In this document: in pieces, positions 44,006 through 52,333 of the stretch | How positions within the stretch are numbered: position 1 is the stretch's first letter | Layout of the letters: each line of letters begins with the position of its first letter | Assembly: GCF_902167635.1 (NCBI RefSeq) | Contig: NZ_CABHMS010000012.1 | Coordinates: 1 to 64,000, forward strand | Direction of reading: 5' to 3' | Length of the DNA stretch: 64,000 bases | DNA from: Chitinophaga vietnamensis | GTDB taxonomy: Bacteria > Bacteroidota > Bacteroidia > Chitinophagales > Chitinophagaceae | Translations under genes and position numbers: made by a program | Notes under the pieces: generated by a model | Databases searched by the model: none | What the model saw: only the letters and a program-made list of their open reading frames with translations | What the model was told of the DNA's origin: nothing

Positions 44006-44128
44006 AATTATAAAGAGCTTTGGATAAAAATAGCGCAATTCAGTCCCTCGTTTTTCTATCTAAAAAATATTTAGGCGTTATCTAATTACAATCGATTTAG
44101 CATTAGAAAAGCTCTTATCTTGCTGCTT

Positions 44129-45028
44129 ATGTGGGAATCATTCAGGAAACTGTTCAAGGGCTACCTGCAATTGGAGCGTTCGATGTCGCTGAACTCTATC
44201 GAAGCCTACCTGCGGGATGTGGAGAAGCTGGAACAATATCTTCAGGCGACGGGCCATGAGCGGCTGCGGCCGCAGGATATTACGCTGGCAACGCTGCAGG
44301 CCTTTGTGCAATGGGTGGCCAAACTGGGCATGACGGCCACCTCGCAGGCACGGATCATCTCGGGCATCAAAGCGTTCTACCGCTTTCTGCTGTTGGAGGA
44401 TATGACGAAAGAAGATCCCACCCAATTGCTGGAAGCGCCGAAGATACAGCGCAAGCTGCCGGATGTGCTGACTTTTGAAGAGATTGAAAAGATCATCGCA
44501 CAGATACCGCTGGACACTGCCGAGGGGCACCGTAACAAGGCAATCCTGGAAACCATGTACAGTTGTGGCCTCCGGGTGAGTGAGGTGATCAATTTACAGA
44601 TCACGCAGCTGCATATGGATGTGGGCTTTATCCGCGTGATTGGTAAGGGAGATAAAGAGCGGCTGGTGCCGATCGGGAAAGATGCCATGCGGCAGATAGA
44701 TATATACCGGCGTAATATTCGTGTACACATGCCCGTTAAGAAGGGCGAAGAAGATACTTTGTTCCTCAACCGCCGTGGCGGCGCCCTGAGCCGGGTGATG
44801 ATCTTCCTCGTGATCAAAGACCTGGCGATGCGGGCAGGCATTCAGAAGAAAGTATCGCCGCATACATTCCGGCATTCCTTTGCTACGCATTTAGTGGAAG
44901 GCGGCGCCGACCTGCGCGCCGTGCAGGAGATGCTTGGCCATGAAAGCATTACTACTACCGAGATCTACACGCACCTCGACCGCGAATACCTGCGCGACAC
45001 CCTACAGCGTTTCCACCCTCGCTTTTAA
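44129..45028 (+). CDS. xerD: Tyrosine recombinase XerC/XerD-type
   Basis: This is a roughly 299-residue site-specific recombinase that resolves chromosome dimers at dif during division. The N-terminal SAM-like domain is followed by the catalytic domain with Arg in SCGLRVSEV, Lys in GKGDKERL, His-x-x-Arg in [11 protein letters not shown], His in [14 protein letters not shown], and the Tyr nucleophile there. I take ATG 44129 (MWESF); 44120 adds three residues. The core type without integrase arms suggests a housekeeping role and not a mobile element. The gene symbol is by length and position, as XerC and XerD cannot be firmly separated here. Confidence 0.92.
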   Translation: MWESFRKLFKGYLQLERSMSLNSIEAYLRDVEKLEQYLQATGHERLRPQDITLATLQAFVQWVAKLGMTATSQARIISGIKAFYRFLLLEDMTKEDPTQLLEAPKIQRKLPDVLTFEEIEKIIAQIPLDTAEGHRNKAILETMYSCGLRVSEVINLQITQLHMDVGFIRVIGKGDKERLVPIGKDAMRQIDIYRRNIRVHMPVKKGEEDTLFLNRRGGALSRVMIFLVIKDLAMRAGIQKKVSPHTFRHSFATHLVEGGADLRAVQEMLGHESITTTEIYTHLDREYLRDTLQRFHPRF

Positions 45029-45049
45029 TGATAGTTACCACAAAAAAAA

Positions 45050-45075
45050 CAGCTACCCGGGGAACAGGGTAGCTG
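45050..45075 (-). terminator. Intrinsic terminator for the minus-strand 46020 gene
   Basis: CAGCTACCC and GGGTAGCTG (45050-45058 and 45067-45075) form a perfect stem. On the minus strand it is followed by a run of eight T. It also sits 22 bp past xerD but lacks a T-run on that strand. Confidence 0.8.
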
Positions 45076-45096
45076 CGAGCCTTAAACAAGGGGTTG

Positions 45097-46020
45097 TCAA
45101 ACATGAGGGTAATCTTTTACAACAAGCTGTGGGTTAGTTGTATGTTTTAGTACGACGCGGGTACGTTTGCGTGTATCCGTGAGCGTTACAATATTATTGA
45201 TCCAGCGGTTGATGTGTATCGAAGCCCTGCCGATGGCCGAAGGCTTGTAACAGATATCGAGGCAGGCGCAGGGCGCGAGGTCCTGGCGTGCGGCGCTGGC
45301 AGCGATACTTTCATCTTCCGCCCAGATGAGCTGATCGTGGCGGTATATTTTAAAATACACATCCGGTCCGAAGTGTTTGCGGCCCTCGCGCAGCGGCTGT
45401 AAAGTGCCGGCGTAGAGGTCTTTCCGGGAGAAACGGATGGTATAGCGTCCGAATTCATTGGTAGTGGCTTGTCCGACCATCTTGCCATTGGCGGCGTTAA
45501 AGGCGGCCACTTTGAGTTGTGGCTGGCCATTATCACAGCCATAGCGTTTTACGAATCCGGTGATCACCCAGGCGCCTGCATTACTACAGATATCAGTCCA
45601 GATGGCAGCTGGTATCACATAGGCATAGGCGCCTATAAAATTTTCCTTGTTGCGTTTCCAATGCGGCACCATATAGCTCAGGTGGTAATTCCTGGGTTGA
45701 TAGCTGCCGGTATTACCGGGCATTTTATCCAGGCACAGGTCCAGTTCCAGCGGTTCGGTGAAGAGATGTGTTTCTTCCCATGCGAGACTGAAATTTCCTT
45801 TCTCATCAAGTGCAGCTTCTGCCAGGAGGCGGTCGGCCTTCATCAGTACTTCCCTTGCCGACAGGGGCCTCAGGTTATTGAAGATGCCCTTCACAACAGT
45901 GAGGTTATCTGAGGGATATTTTGGTTCCGGCAGATAAACGCGGATCCGTGCATTTGCCAGCGGCTCAATACAATCGTCACAGATAAGCGCAGAGATGTTG
46001 CCGATTAACAGGTAGCTCAT
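45097..46020 (-). CDS. Hypothetical protein with two beta-sandwich-like repeats
   Basis: This 307-residue protein has no signal peptide and no membrane helix that I can see. It has two segments with the general feel of transthyretin-like or carboxypeptidase-regulatory folds: NISALICDDCIEPLANARIRVY at the start (key Cys pair 14 and 17) and VITGFVKRYGC with ATTNEFGRYTIRFSRKD near residue 170. Cys-rich patches occur near residue 250. I do not recognise the family. It is monocistronic, with a strong terminator and flanked by unrelated genes. Confidence 0.75.
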   Translation of the reverse strand: MSYLLIGNISALICDDCIEPLANARIRVYLPEPKYPSDNLTVVKGIFNNLRPLSAREVLMKADRLLAEAALDEKGNFSLAWEETHLFTEPLELDLCLDKMPGNTGSYQPRNYHLSYMVPHWKRNKENFIGAYAYVIPAAIWTDICSNAGAWVITGFVKRYGCDNGQPQLKVAAFNAANGKMVGQATTNEFGRYTIRFSRKDLYAGTLQPLREGRKHFGPDVYFKIYRHDQLIWAEDESIAASAARQDLAPCACLDICYKPSAIGRASIHINRWINNIVTLTDTRKRTRVVLKHTTNPQLVVKDYPHV

Positions 46021-46401
46021 AGTTTCGTAAGTTTAGAAAATGGGGTATGTACCGCTGCATACTTCTAACTCAAAACAAACATGGTAGAAAGGCCAATTGC
46101 TTTAATGCGTTCGATCTTTGTGGTCCCTTAGGTCCGGTTGATGATGCAAAGTTTGTGAAGAAAAAGCCGGGAGTCAAGCGTTTTACAACTGAAAAAAACG
46201 AATGCGTATTTATACGCATTTTTGAGAGACGTTTACGGAAACCGTGCCTGGCGAACATGCCTTAAAACACGCCCAAACGATTTACCATAGCGGATTACAC
46301 TGTCTCCTTCTTTCCAATTACACAAACGTTGGAGCAACACGTATCTATTGCATAAGCCATAAATTATAATAATTTTACCGCCAAAACTAAAACTACCCAC
46401 T
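46021..46401. other. Intergenic region before the 146-residue gene
   Basis: This 381-bp stretch includes a hairpin at 46201-46220 (AATGCGTAT/ATACGCATT, 2-nt loop, with A-run before and T-run after) that could end transcription either way. It cuts through a short chance reading frame. A TCCAA..TTGGA inverted repeat at 46313-46333 and a TAATTTTA box at 46370-46377 may form the promoter region of the gene at 46402. Confidence 0.5.
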
Positions 46402-46842
46402 ATGAACGATTCTCCTCAACGACGGCCGATCCATTCCGATGCCGGCGGGTTCATTTCCCGGGAGGAAATGGATACCCTCTGTCAGAACTACGATAACGAA
46501 CATGCTTCACAGAAAAGCATGGGTACACACGTAAAAGCGATGTGCTTTGGCAGAGACAAAGTAATAGAGCTGTTGAGCCAGCCCGGTGCTACTGCCCTCC
46601 GCATCTATTACGGTTTGAAAGTGGATACCAACGGTGACGGTATCAAAGAAAAGAAAATGGTACTGGTAGCGGTAGATGAGAATGGTAATGACATTCTTCC
46701 TCCGCATGCTGCCCAAGACAGCAATGGCAACCAGATCATGGCAAAAAGCATGGCAGCTCAGGCAGTGATACTGGATGGAGGGTTGCCTTGCCCTCAATAC
46801 TGCACTGGCAATCCGCCTCCCCCTCCTCCACCAGCAGTATAA
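46402..46842 (+). CDS. Hypothetical protein with Pro-rich C-terminus
   Basis: The 146-residue protein has no signal peptide. A loop reading DTNGDGIKE near residue 76 resembles the first half of a calcium-binding EF-hand loop, but the final Glu is missing. The C-terminus has CPQYC and then six Pro in a row. I do not recognise a family. It is 23 bp before a multi-pass membrane protein gene and probably the first gene of the two-component operon. It could be the small product whose level or form the system senses. Confidence 0.7.
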   Translation: MNDSPQRRPIHSDAGGFISREEMDTLCQNYDNEHASQKSMGTHVKAMCFGRDKVIELLSQPGATALRIYYGLKVDTNGDGIKEKKMVLVAVDENGNDILPPHAAQDSNGNQIMAKSMAAQAVILDGGLPCPQYCTGNPPPPPPPAV

Positions 46843-46865
46843 CAATCGTCATTTAAACCAGTAAA

Positions 46866-47549
46866 GTGAATCAGTCAGTTTTCTTTGCAATTTATTTTCT
46901 TATGATGGGGATCGAGTGCGTGGTACTGATCCCCTTTATAATTAAATTCAAGTCATTGGATGTTAGCGGGAAATCAATCCTGTATTACATTGCCAGCTCC
47001 GTGGTATTTGCCGGCGGCTCTTATGTTATACAAAAACTTTTTGGTAACAACCTTTGGTTTTTCAGTGTAATGAACCTCGTCCAATTTGTTATCCTGTCAA
47101 TTTTTTACTGGCATATTATCAAGAACGACACCATGAGAATGGTGATCAAGATCATGCCTGTCATCATCACCATCATCTTTCTCATTGACTTCTTCCTCAT
47201 TGAAGGCATGCAGAATTTCAACTCCATCAGTGCCGGCGCAAGAAATTTCGTGATCATTTTTTATGGTATTTTCTTCTTTCTTCAGTTATTGCGCGACAAA
47301 GACCTGATAGAGCGCGCCATTTATATCGACTCCCTTCCCTCATTCTGGTATAATGCCGGGATATTTTTATATTTTTGTACTTCGTTTATGTTCAACATCA
47401 GCTATAATTTCATCATTGAAGCGGGCATGACGCCGCTGATGGCAATTACGCTGGTATTATCAAGTATCTATTTCGTTGGTACAATATCTATGATCCTCTT
47501 CTATATAGGACTTACAAAAGAAAAAAAGGCGAGCTATGCGAATAGTTGA
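46866..47549 (+). CDS. Multi-pass membrane protein of a two-component operon
   Basis: The 227-residue protein is almost entirely hydrophobic with about seven membrane helices spaced evenly along the chain. No kinase or catalytic motif is present. It overlaps the kinase gene by 14 bp, so the two are translated together. The pattern suggests that it is the sensing part for the downstream kinase, which has only one helix of its own. The function is inferred from layout; the family is unknown to me. Confidence 0.75.
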   Translation: MNQSVFFAIYFLMMGIECVVLIPFIIKFKSLDVSGKSILYYIASSVVFAGGSYVIQKLFGNNLWFFSVMNLVQFVILSIFYWHIIKNDTMRMVIKIMPVIITIIFLIDFFLIEGMQNFNSISAGARNFVIIFYGIFFFLQLLRDKDLIERAIYIDSLPSFWYNAGIFLYFCTSFMFNISYNFIIEAGMTPLMAITLVLSSIYFVGTISMILFYIGLTKEKKASYANS

Positions 47550-48345
47550 TATTATCGTCATTGGCTCTACCGTAATGTTGATCATGGGGGTCATCGTTAT
47601 ATTGCTCGTGATGTTGCAGCAGAAGCAGGTAATCCAGCATAAACTGGTGCTTCGCGACAAAGACCTGCAATTACAACGTGAACGCCTACTCGCCGTTTTA
47701 CAAGGACAGGAACAGGAACGCAAACGTATTGCAGAAGACCTCCACGACGAGGTGGGCGCACAGCTCTCTGTACTGAAACTCAGCATTGGCGGCCTGCAAT
47801 CCTATATGAAAACCGGCAACGGTGAATCGGAACGCCTGAAAGAAACCAAAGAATTTACTGATACCATCATCCAGCAATTGCGGTTCATCTCCCAAAGCCT
47901 GCACCCGCAAGCACTGGAAAACCTTGGTCTTGCCCATGCCCTGGACTCTTTCTGTAACCTGATGAACAAAAACAAACAGGTAAAGATCGCGTTCCGGACA
48001 GCTGGCAACGGCCACCCGGTAGACCGCGAAAAGGCACTGAACGTATACCGCGTAGTACAAGAACTTATTAACAACATACTGAAACATGCGCAAGCCGAAG
48101 AGGTGCTGATCACCTATCAAACCACCCCTTCCCTGCTAACCATACTTGTTGAAGATGACGGAAACGGCGCACTGTTGCAATCGCTCAACGAATCCAAAAA
48201 GAAGACCGGCAGCCTGGGACTGAAAAATATCGAGAGCCGGCTGAACATCATCGACGGCCAGATCAACTTCAGCCAGCGCACCCCTAAAGGCACCATTGCT
48301 CAAATCACAGTCGAAAATTACCAGTCGCCCGCACAGAATAGTTGA
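47536..48345 (+). CDS. NarX-type sensor histidine kinase
   Basis: The 269-residue protein has one N-terminal membrane helix (residues 5-27), a coiled-coil, a HisKA_3 dimerisation motif with phospho-acceptor H70 in IAEDLHDEVGAQLS, and an ATPase domain with ELINNILKHA (N-box) and GSLGLKNIESRL (G-box). It lacks a large sensor domain, so it likely depends on the multi-pass protein encoded upstream. The NarL-type regulator at 48465 is the expected partner. Confidence 0.92.
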   Translation: MRIVDIIVIGSTVMLIMGVIVILLVMLQQKQVIQHKLVLRDKDLQLQRERLLAVLQGQEQERKRIAEDLHDEVGAQLSVLKLSIGGLQSYMKTGNGESERLKETKEFTDTIIQQLRFISQSLHPQALENLGLAHALDSFCNLMNKNKQVKIAFRTAGNGHPVDREKALNVYRVVQELINNILKHAQAEEVLITYQTTPSLLTILVEDDGNGALLQSLNESKKKTGSLGLKNIESRLNIIDGQINFSQRTPKGTIAQITVENYQSPAQNS

Positions 48346-48464
48346 TACTTATGTTGTTTTATTACTAACTTGCCAACCGGTAGTGATTGGCGCCTCTAAC
48401 ATCATGACCTACAGCAATTTATTAACTGTAAATTAATAGCATTTTCTCTGTAAACTGTCCACCT

Positions 48465-49124
48465 ATGGCACACCATATCAAAGTGGCAATTGCGGATGAT
48501 CACAAGATCTTTCGCAGTGGAGTGATCAACACACTTATTCCATACGAAAATATCAGCATCGTATTTGAAGCCGACGATGGCCTACACCTGCTGCAAATCA
48601 TGGAGAAACAACTCCCTGACGTCATCCTCATGGATCTCAAGATGCCCAACATGGACGGCATAGAAGCCACCATCAAAGTAAAAGAGAAATATCCCGACGT
48701 AAAGGTGATCATACTCACGATGTATGAAGATGACAACTTCATCGTACACCTCGTGGAAAATGGCGCCAACGCCTATCTGCTCAAGAATGCAGAGCCGGAA
48801 GAAATATATGAGGCCATCTGCACTACCTACGACAAGGGTTTCTACTTCAACGAAAATGTAAACCTGGCGCTGCTCAAAAAAGTACTGCATAAAACCAAAC
48901 AGCAGATCAAACCTACACTGAAAAATGAAGTGCAGCTCAACGATCGCGAACAGGAAGTACTGAAGCTGATCTGTAACGAATACACCACACAGGAAATATC
49001 AGAGCAAATATTTTTGAGTCCGCGCACCGTAGAAGGTATCCGGCAAAAGCTGTTGGAAAAGCTCAATGTCAAGAACAGCGTGGGCCTGGTGCTATACGCT
49101 TTCAGAAACGGGATCATCGAATAA
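48465..49124 (+). CDS. NarL/LuxR-family response regulator
   Basis: The 219-residue protein has an N-terminal receiver with acidic pair DD at 11-12 and phospho-acceptor D57 in ILMDLKMPNMDG, and a C-terminal LuxR helix-turn-helix (LNDREQEVLKLICNEYTTQE, about residues 155-215). It pairs with the HisKA_3 kinase just upstream, 119 bp away. It would control genes such as the one at 46402 or others; targets are not visible from sequence. Confidence 0.94.
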   Translation: MAHHIKVAIADDHKIFRSGVINTLIPYENISIVFEADDGLHLLQIMEKQLPDVILMDLKMPNMDGIEATIKVKEKYPDVKVIILTMYEDDNFIVHLVENGANAYLLKNAEPEEIYEAICTTYDKGFYFNENVNLALLKKVLHKTKQQIKPTLKNEVQLNDREQEVLKLICNEYTTQEISEQIFLSPRTVEGIRQKLLEKLNVKNSVGLVLYAFRNGIIE

Positions 49125-49148
49125 ACCTGCCACCAATAACTACTAAAT

Positions 49149-49997
49149 ATGAAAACATTGCGAACGTTTGCCACATCTGCCGGATGTGCCGTATTGCTAT
49201 TTGCCGGTTCGGCCATGGCGCAAGGCGTGAAGATGCCCGCCCCTAGCCCCACCCAGCTGGTGAAACAAGATTTCTCGCTCTCCAATGTAGAACTGAGCTA
49301 TTCCCGCCCTGCGATCAAAGGAAGAACCATCATGGGCGATATCGTACCTTATGGTAAAGTATGGAGAACAGGCGCCAACAGCGCTACCACCATCACTTTC
49401 GGCGAAGATGTAAAGTTCGGCGGCGTAGCCGTTAAAGCCGGCAAATACGGGCTGGTAACCATTCCCGGCCCGAAACAATGGACCGTGATACTCTCCAGCA
49501 ACCTCAACATCACCAAACCGGCCGACTACAAACAAGAAGAAGATGTAGCCCGCGTTACCGCGAATGTTGTGAACCTGCCCTTCTCCGAAGAGAGCTTCAC
49601 CATCGCCTTCGAAAAAGTATTGCCTTCTTCCATGATCATGGCCATCAGCTGGGATAAAACAAAAGTACCTGTCGAGATCATCGCCGATAACAAAGACAAG
49701 ATCATCGCACAACTGAATGAGGCCATGCAGGGAGATAAGAAACCTTATTTCCAGGCCGCCATGTTCTACGCCGATGAAATGAAAGATGTGAAAAAAGCTG
49801 TTGAATACATCGATCAGGCCGCGGCACAATCCCCGGATGCCTTCTGGGTATTCTACCAACAGGCCCGCATCCACGCACTGGCAAAGGATTACAAGACCGC
49901 CAAAGCCGCAGCTCTCAAATCCACAGAACTAGCCAAAGCCGCCAAAAGCGACGACTACGTAGCACTAAATAAAAGGCTGCTGGCGACAATGAAATAA
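49149..49997 (+). CDS. DUF2911 domain-containing exported protein
   Basis: The 282-residue protein has a signal peptide (residues 1-24, ending GSAMAQG). A DUF2911 domain with SRPAIKGRTIMGDIVPYGKVW near residue 50 is its mark (key residues R-P-x-x-K-G-R), and the C-terminal 90 residues are helical and TPR-like. The domain's function is unknown. It starts 24 bp after the response regulator gene, but a separate promoter is possible. A huge inverted repeat begins 4 bp after its stop codon. Confidence 0.85.
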   Translation: MKTLRTFATSAGCAVLLFAGSAMAQGVKMPAPSPTQLVKQDFSLSNVELSYSRPAIKGRTIMGDIVPYGKVWRTGANSATTITFGEDVKFGGVAVKAGKYGLVTIPGPKQWTVILSSNLNITKPADYKQEEDVARVTANVVNLPFSEESFTIAFEKVLPSSMIMAISWDKTKVPVEIIADNKDKIIAQLNEAMQGDKKPYFQAAMFYADEMKDVKKAVEYIDQAAAQSPDAFWVFYQQARIHALAKDYKTAKAAALKSTELAKAAKSDDYVALNKRLLATMK

Positions 49998-50000
49998 GGT

Positions 50001-50245
50001 CGAAGGTAGTCTTGCTCAGGATTATTCTGATTGAAAGGATTACAAGGATTTTTTTCAGGATTAAAAAAGATTAAAAAAAGATTTGTGAGAAGATCAACAA
50101 GGTTCCAGCCCTTGAAGCGCTTTGAGCGCTTCAAGGGCTACCATCGCTAATATCTTCCCATCAATCTTTTTTTAATCTTTTTTAATCCTGAAAAAAATCC
50201 TTGTAATCCTTTCAATCAGAATAATCCTGAGCAAGACTACCTTCG
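50001..50245. repeat. 83-bp perfect inverted repeat with a nested hairpin
   Basis: Arms at 50001-50083 and 50163-50245 are exact complements over 83 bp. The 79-bp spacer holds a second perfect hairpin of 15 bp with a 3-nt loop (50107-50121 and 50125-50139). The arms carry gctcaggattattctgattg and then aggatt and aaaaaagatt blocks, shared with the repeat at 13740-13918. The left arm begins 4 bp after the DUF2911 stop. The right arm overlaps the last ten codons and the stop of the symporter gene. It sits between two convergent genes, so it can form a very strong hairpin on either transcript. Confidence 0.95.
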
Positions 50246-51924
50246 CCTGACATCAACACTTGCAGCGCAGCTGCAAATAACACTACCAATATGCAGCCGA
50301 TGGCGTTGAGCCAGAGGAAAGAGACTTTGTTGAGCCAGAAAAGAATCAGGACGATGATCTCTGCGAGGATGGCGGCCCAGAAGGTGGCGGTGCCACCAAT
50401 GCGTTTGAAATAGAAAGCCACCAGGAAGATGCCGAGCGTTACGCCGTAAAACCAGGACCCCAGCACGTTTACCACTTCAATGAGGCTGCCCAGGCCACTC
50501 GCGAATTGCGCCACGGCAATACAAAAAATGCCCCAGATGAGCGTCCACATTTTGGAGATGCGGAGGTATTGCTCCGGCGATCCATCATTTCTATACAGCC
50601 GTTTATATACATCGATGACCGTAGTTGATGCCAGCGAGTTCAAAGCTGCGGCAATGCTGCCCCAGGCCGCGAGGAAGATGATGGCGATCAACAATCCTAC
50701 CAGTCCCTTAGGTAAACTATTCACCACGAAGTGCAGAAAAATATAATTGGTATCGCTCGCATCGCCGGCGGGGTCAGCATTTTTGATGAGCGCCACCGCT
50801 TCCCCTCTCAGGGCCTGTGAGCGGTCTTCTGTTTGCTGTAATGCCTGCTGCGCAGTACTGATGCGGCTTTCATCATGGCCTTCCAGTGCGGCAGCCAGCT
50901 GCTTTACCTGCTGCTGCTTTTGCGCAGAGAGGGTGGCATATTTGTTCTCCAACTCCTGTAAGGCAGCGCCATGCTCGGTTTGATGTACCCTCGCCAGCTC
51001 TGCCTGGTTGAAAAATAAAGGTGCACGGAAATAGAGATAGAATACAAATACCAAGGCGCCGATCAGCAGCACGGCAAACTGCATCGGCACTTTCACGAGG
51101 CCGTTCATGAGTAAGCCAAGGCGGCTTTCCTTTACAGATTTGGCCGTGAGGTAGCGCCCCACCTGCGATTGGTCCGTTCCGAAATAAGACAAGGCCAGGA
51201 AGAAGCCACCAATCAGGCCGCTCCAGATATTGTATTTATCATTCCAGTCAAATTTCGTGACGATCACATTCAGCTTGTTCATCTTCCCCGATACCTTTAA
51301 AGCCTCTTTGAATCCGATATCCGGCGGCAGCAGATGGATCACCATCCAGGCGGCGAGAAACATGCCGGCAAAGATCACCACCAGTTGCAGCGTTTGCGTG
51401 TAGGATACAGCACGGGTGCCGCCTGCCATCGTATAGATGATCAGCAGGCCTCCCATCACCATGTTCGTCCAATACAGGTTCCATCCCAACAACGACGACA
51501 GGATAATGGAAGGCGCGCAGATGCTGATCCCCGTGGATAATCCTCTTTGAATTAAAAACAGCGAGGCAGTAAGCGTTCGTGTTTTCAGGTCGAAACGCTG
51601 CTCGAGAAATTCATAAGCAGTATATACTTTTAATTTATGGAAGATGGGTACAAACGTGATACAAAGCACGACCATAGCCAGCGGCAAGCCGAAATAATAT
51701 TGCACAAAGCGCATACCGTCGGTATAAGCCTGTCCGGGTGCAGAGATGAAAGTGATCGCACTGGCCTGTGTACCGATGATCGACAACAACACAATATACC
51801 AGGGCATTGCCTGGTTACCAAGAAAATAGCTTTCCATATTTTGCTTGCCCCTGCTTTTCCAGACGCCATACAGGATAATCACTGTCAGCGTGCAAACAAG
51901 AACAACCCAGTCGAGAACACTCAT
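50212..51924 (-). CDS. Sodium:solute symporter (SSS family)
   Basis: The 570-residue inner-membrane transporter, from the ATG at 51924 (MSVLDWVVLVCTL), has the SSS-family layout of about thirteen helices, with the MAGGTRAVSYT motif and a GTDQSQVGRYL segment. A polar, Gln/Glu-rich loop of about 80 residues (near residues 320-395) is inserted between helices. It likely takes up a sugar or similar solute with sodium. Its ATG overlaps the stop of a 43-residue membrane protein gene by 4 bp. Its last ten residues (EGSLAQDYSD) are encoded by an arm of the 83-bp repeat. Confidence 0.9.
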   Translation of the reverse strand: MSVLDWVVLVCTLTVIILYGVWKSRGKQNMESYFLGNQAMPWYIVLLSIIGTQASAITFISAPGQAYTDGMRFVQYYFGLPLAMVVLCITFVPIFHKLKVYTAYEFLEQRFDLKTRTLTASLFLIQRGLSTGISICAPSIILSSLLGWNLYWTNMVMGGLLIIYTMAGGTRAVSYTQTLQLVVIFAGMFLAAWMVIHLLPPDIGFKEALKVSGKMNKLNVIVTKFDWNDKYNIWSGLIGGFFLALSYFGTDQSQVGRYLTAKSVKESRLGLLMNGLVKVPMQFAVLLIGALVFVFYLYFRAPLFFNQAELARVHQTEHGAALQELENKYATLSAQKQQQVKQLAAALEGHDESRISTAQQALQQTEDRSQALRGEAVALIKNADPAGDASDTNYIFLHFVVNSLPKGLVGLLIAIIFLAAWGSIAAALNSLASTTVIDVYKRLYRNDGSPEQYLRISKMWTLIWGIFCIAVAQFASGLGSLIEVVNVLGSWFYGVTLGIFLVAFYFKRIGGTATFWAAILAEIIVLILFWLNKVSFLWLNAIGCILVVLFAAALQVLMSGEGSLAQDYSD

Positions 51925-52052
51925 GAAAATGTTTTGGTGAATAACCAGAAGAGGATGATCAGCAACAGCAACCAGGCTACTACTAATACATACCAATAAT
52001 TCCAGGATGGAAATAATGGCGGTTTCTCCTCATGCAGATCTTTTTCTGTCAT
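51921..52052 (-). CDS. 43-residue single-helix membrane protein
   Basis: This tiny frame reads MTEKDLHEEKPPLFPSW, then a Tyr/Trp-rich start and one membrane helix (about residues 20-38), ending in KTFS and TGA. The stop overlaps the symporter ATG by 4 bp (ATGA), so it is translated with it. It is too short for most gene finders. It probably helps or accompanies the symporter, as small single-helix partners do for other transporters, but this is inference from coupling only. Confidence 0.7.
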   Translation of the reverse strand: MTEKDLHEEKPPLFPSWNYWYVLVVAWLLLLIILFWLFTKTFS

Positions 52053-52079
52053 GGTTATGTGAATTACAGGTTTATTTAT

Positions 52080-52149
52080 GGATTTAGGGATTTAGGGATT
52101 TTTTGATTGATGTAAATCCGTAAATCAAAAAATCCCTGAATCCGTAAAT
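52080..52149. repeat. Inverted repeat of the tttacggattt family
   Basis: Left arm 52080-52108 and right arm 52123-52149 contain gatttagggattttttgatt and its near-complement. It lies 2 bp beyond the stop of the 57-residue gene, inside a run of minus-strand genes. Confidence 0.8.
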
Positions 52150-52150
52150 A

Positions 52151-52324
52151 TTATTCCCGGCTTTTACTCCACAGGCTGCCGGTGAGCAGGCCCAGTGCGA
52201 TTCCTATCAGTAAGCCGATATGTACTCTTTTAATTTCGAAGCCGATCACCAATCCGAGCAGGATGCAAAGTATTGCTGCAATGCGGAGGCGAGGCCTGTT
52301 CTGTTCTGTTCTTTTACTGCTCAT
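52151..52324 (-). CDS. 57-residue two-helix membrane protein
   Basis: The frame runs from ATG 52324 to TAA at 52153-52151 and reads MSSKRTEQNRPRLRIAAILC, then a first hydrophobic segment (residues 14-28), a short polar turn (EIKRVH) and a second one (residues 36-50) rich in Gly. It starts 10 bp after the PIG-L gene stop and is co-directional. No family is recognised. It seems to be a small membrane partner of this transport or deacetylase gene run. Confidence 0.65.
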   Translation of the reverse strand: MSSKRTEQNRPRLRIAAILCILLGLVIGFEIKRVHIGLLIGIALGLLTGSLWSKSRE

Positions 52325-52333
52325 TGTCGGGCA

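Noticed and set aside
44129-45028. Tyrosine recombinase as a phage or integrative-element integrase
   Set aside because: It has the compact Xer core without arm-binding domains, and no attachment sites or phage genes are nearby.
46047-46265. Short reading frame of 72 codons on the plus strand (and a similar one opposite)
   Set aside because: A bidirectional hairpin at 46201-46220 runs through it, composition is not gene-like, and no start signals stand before it.
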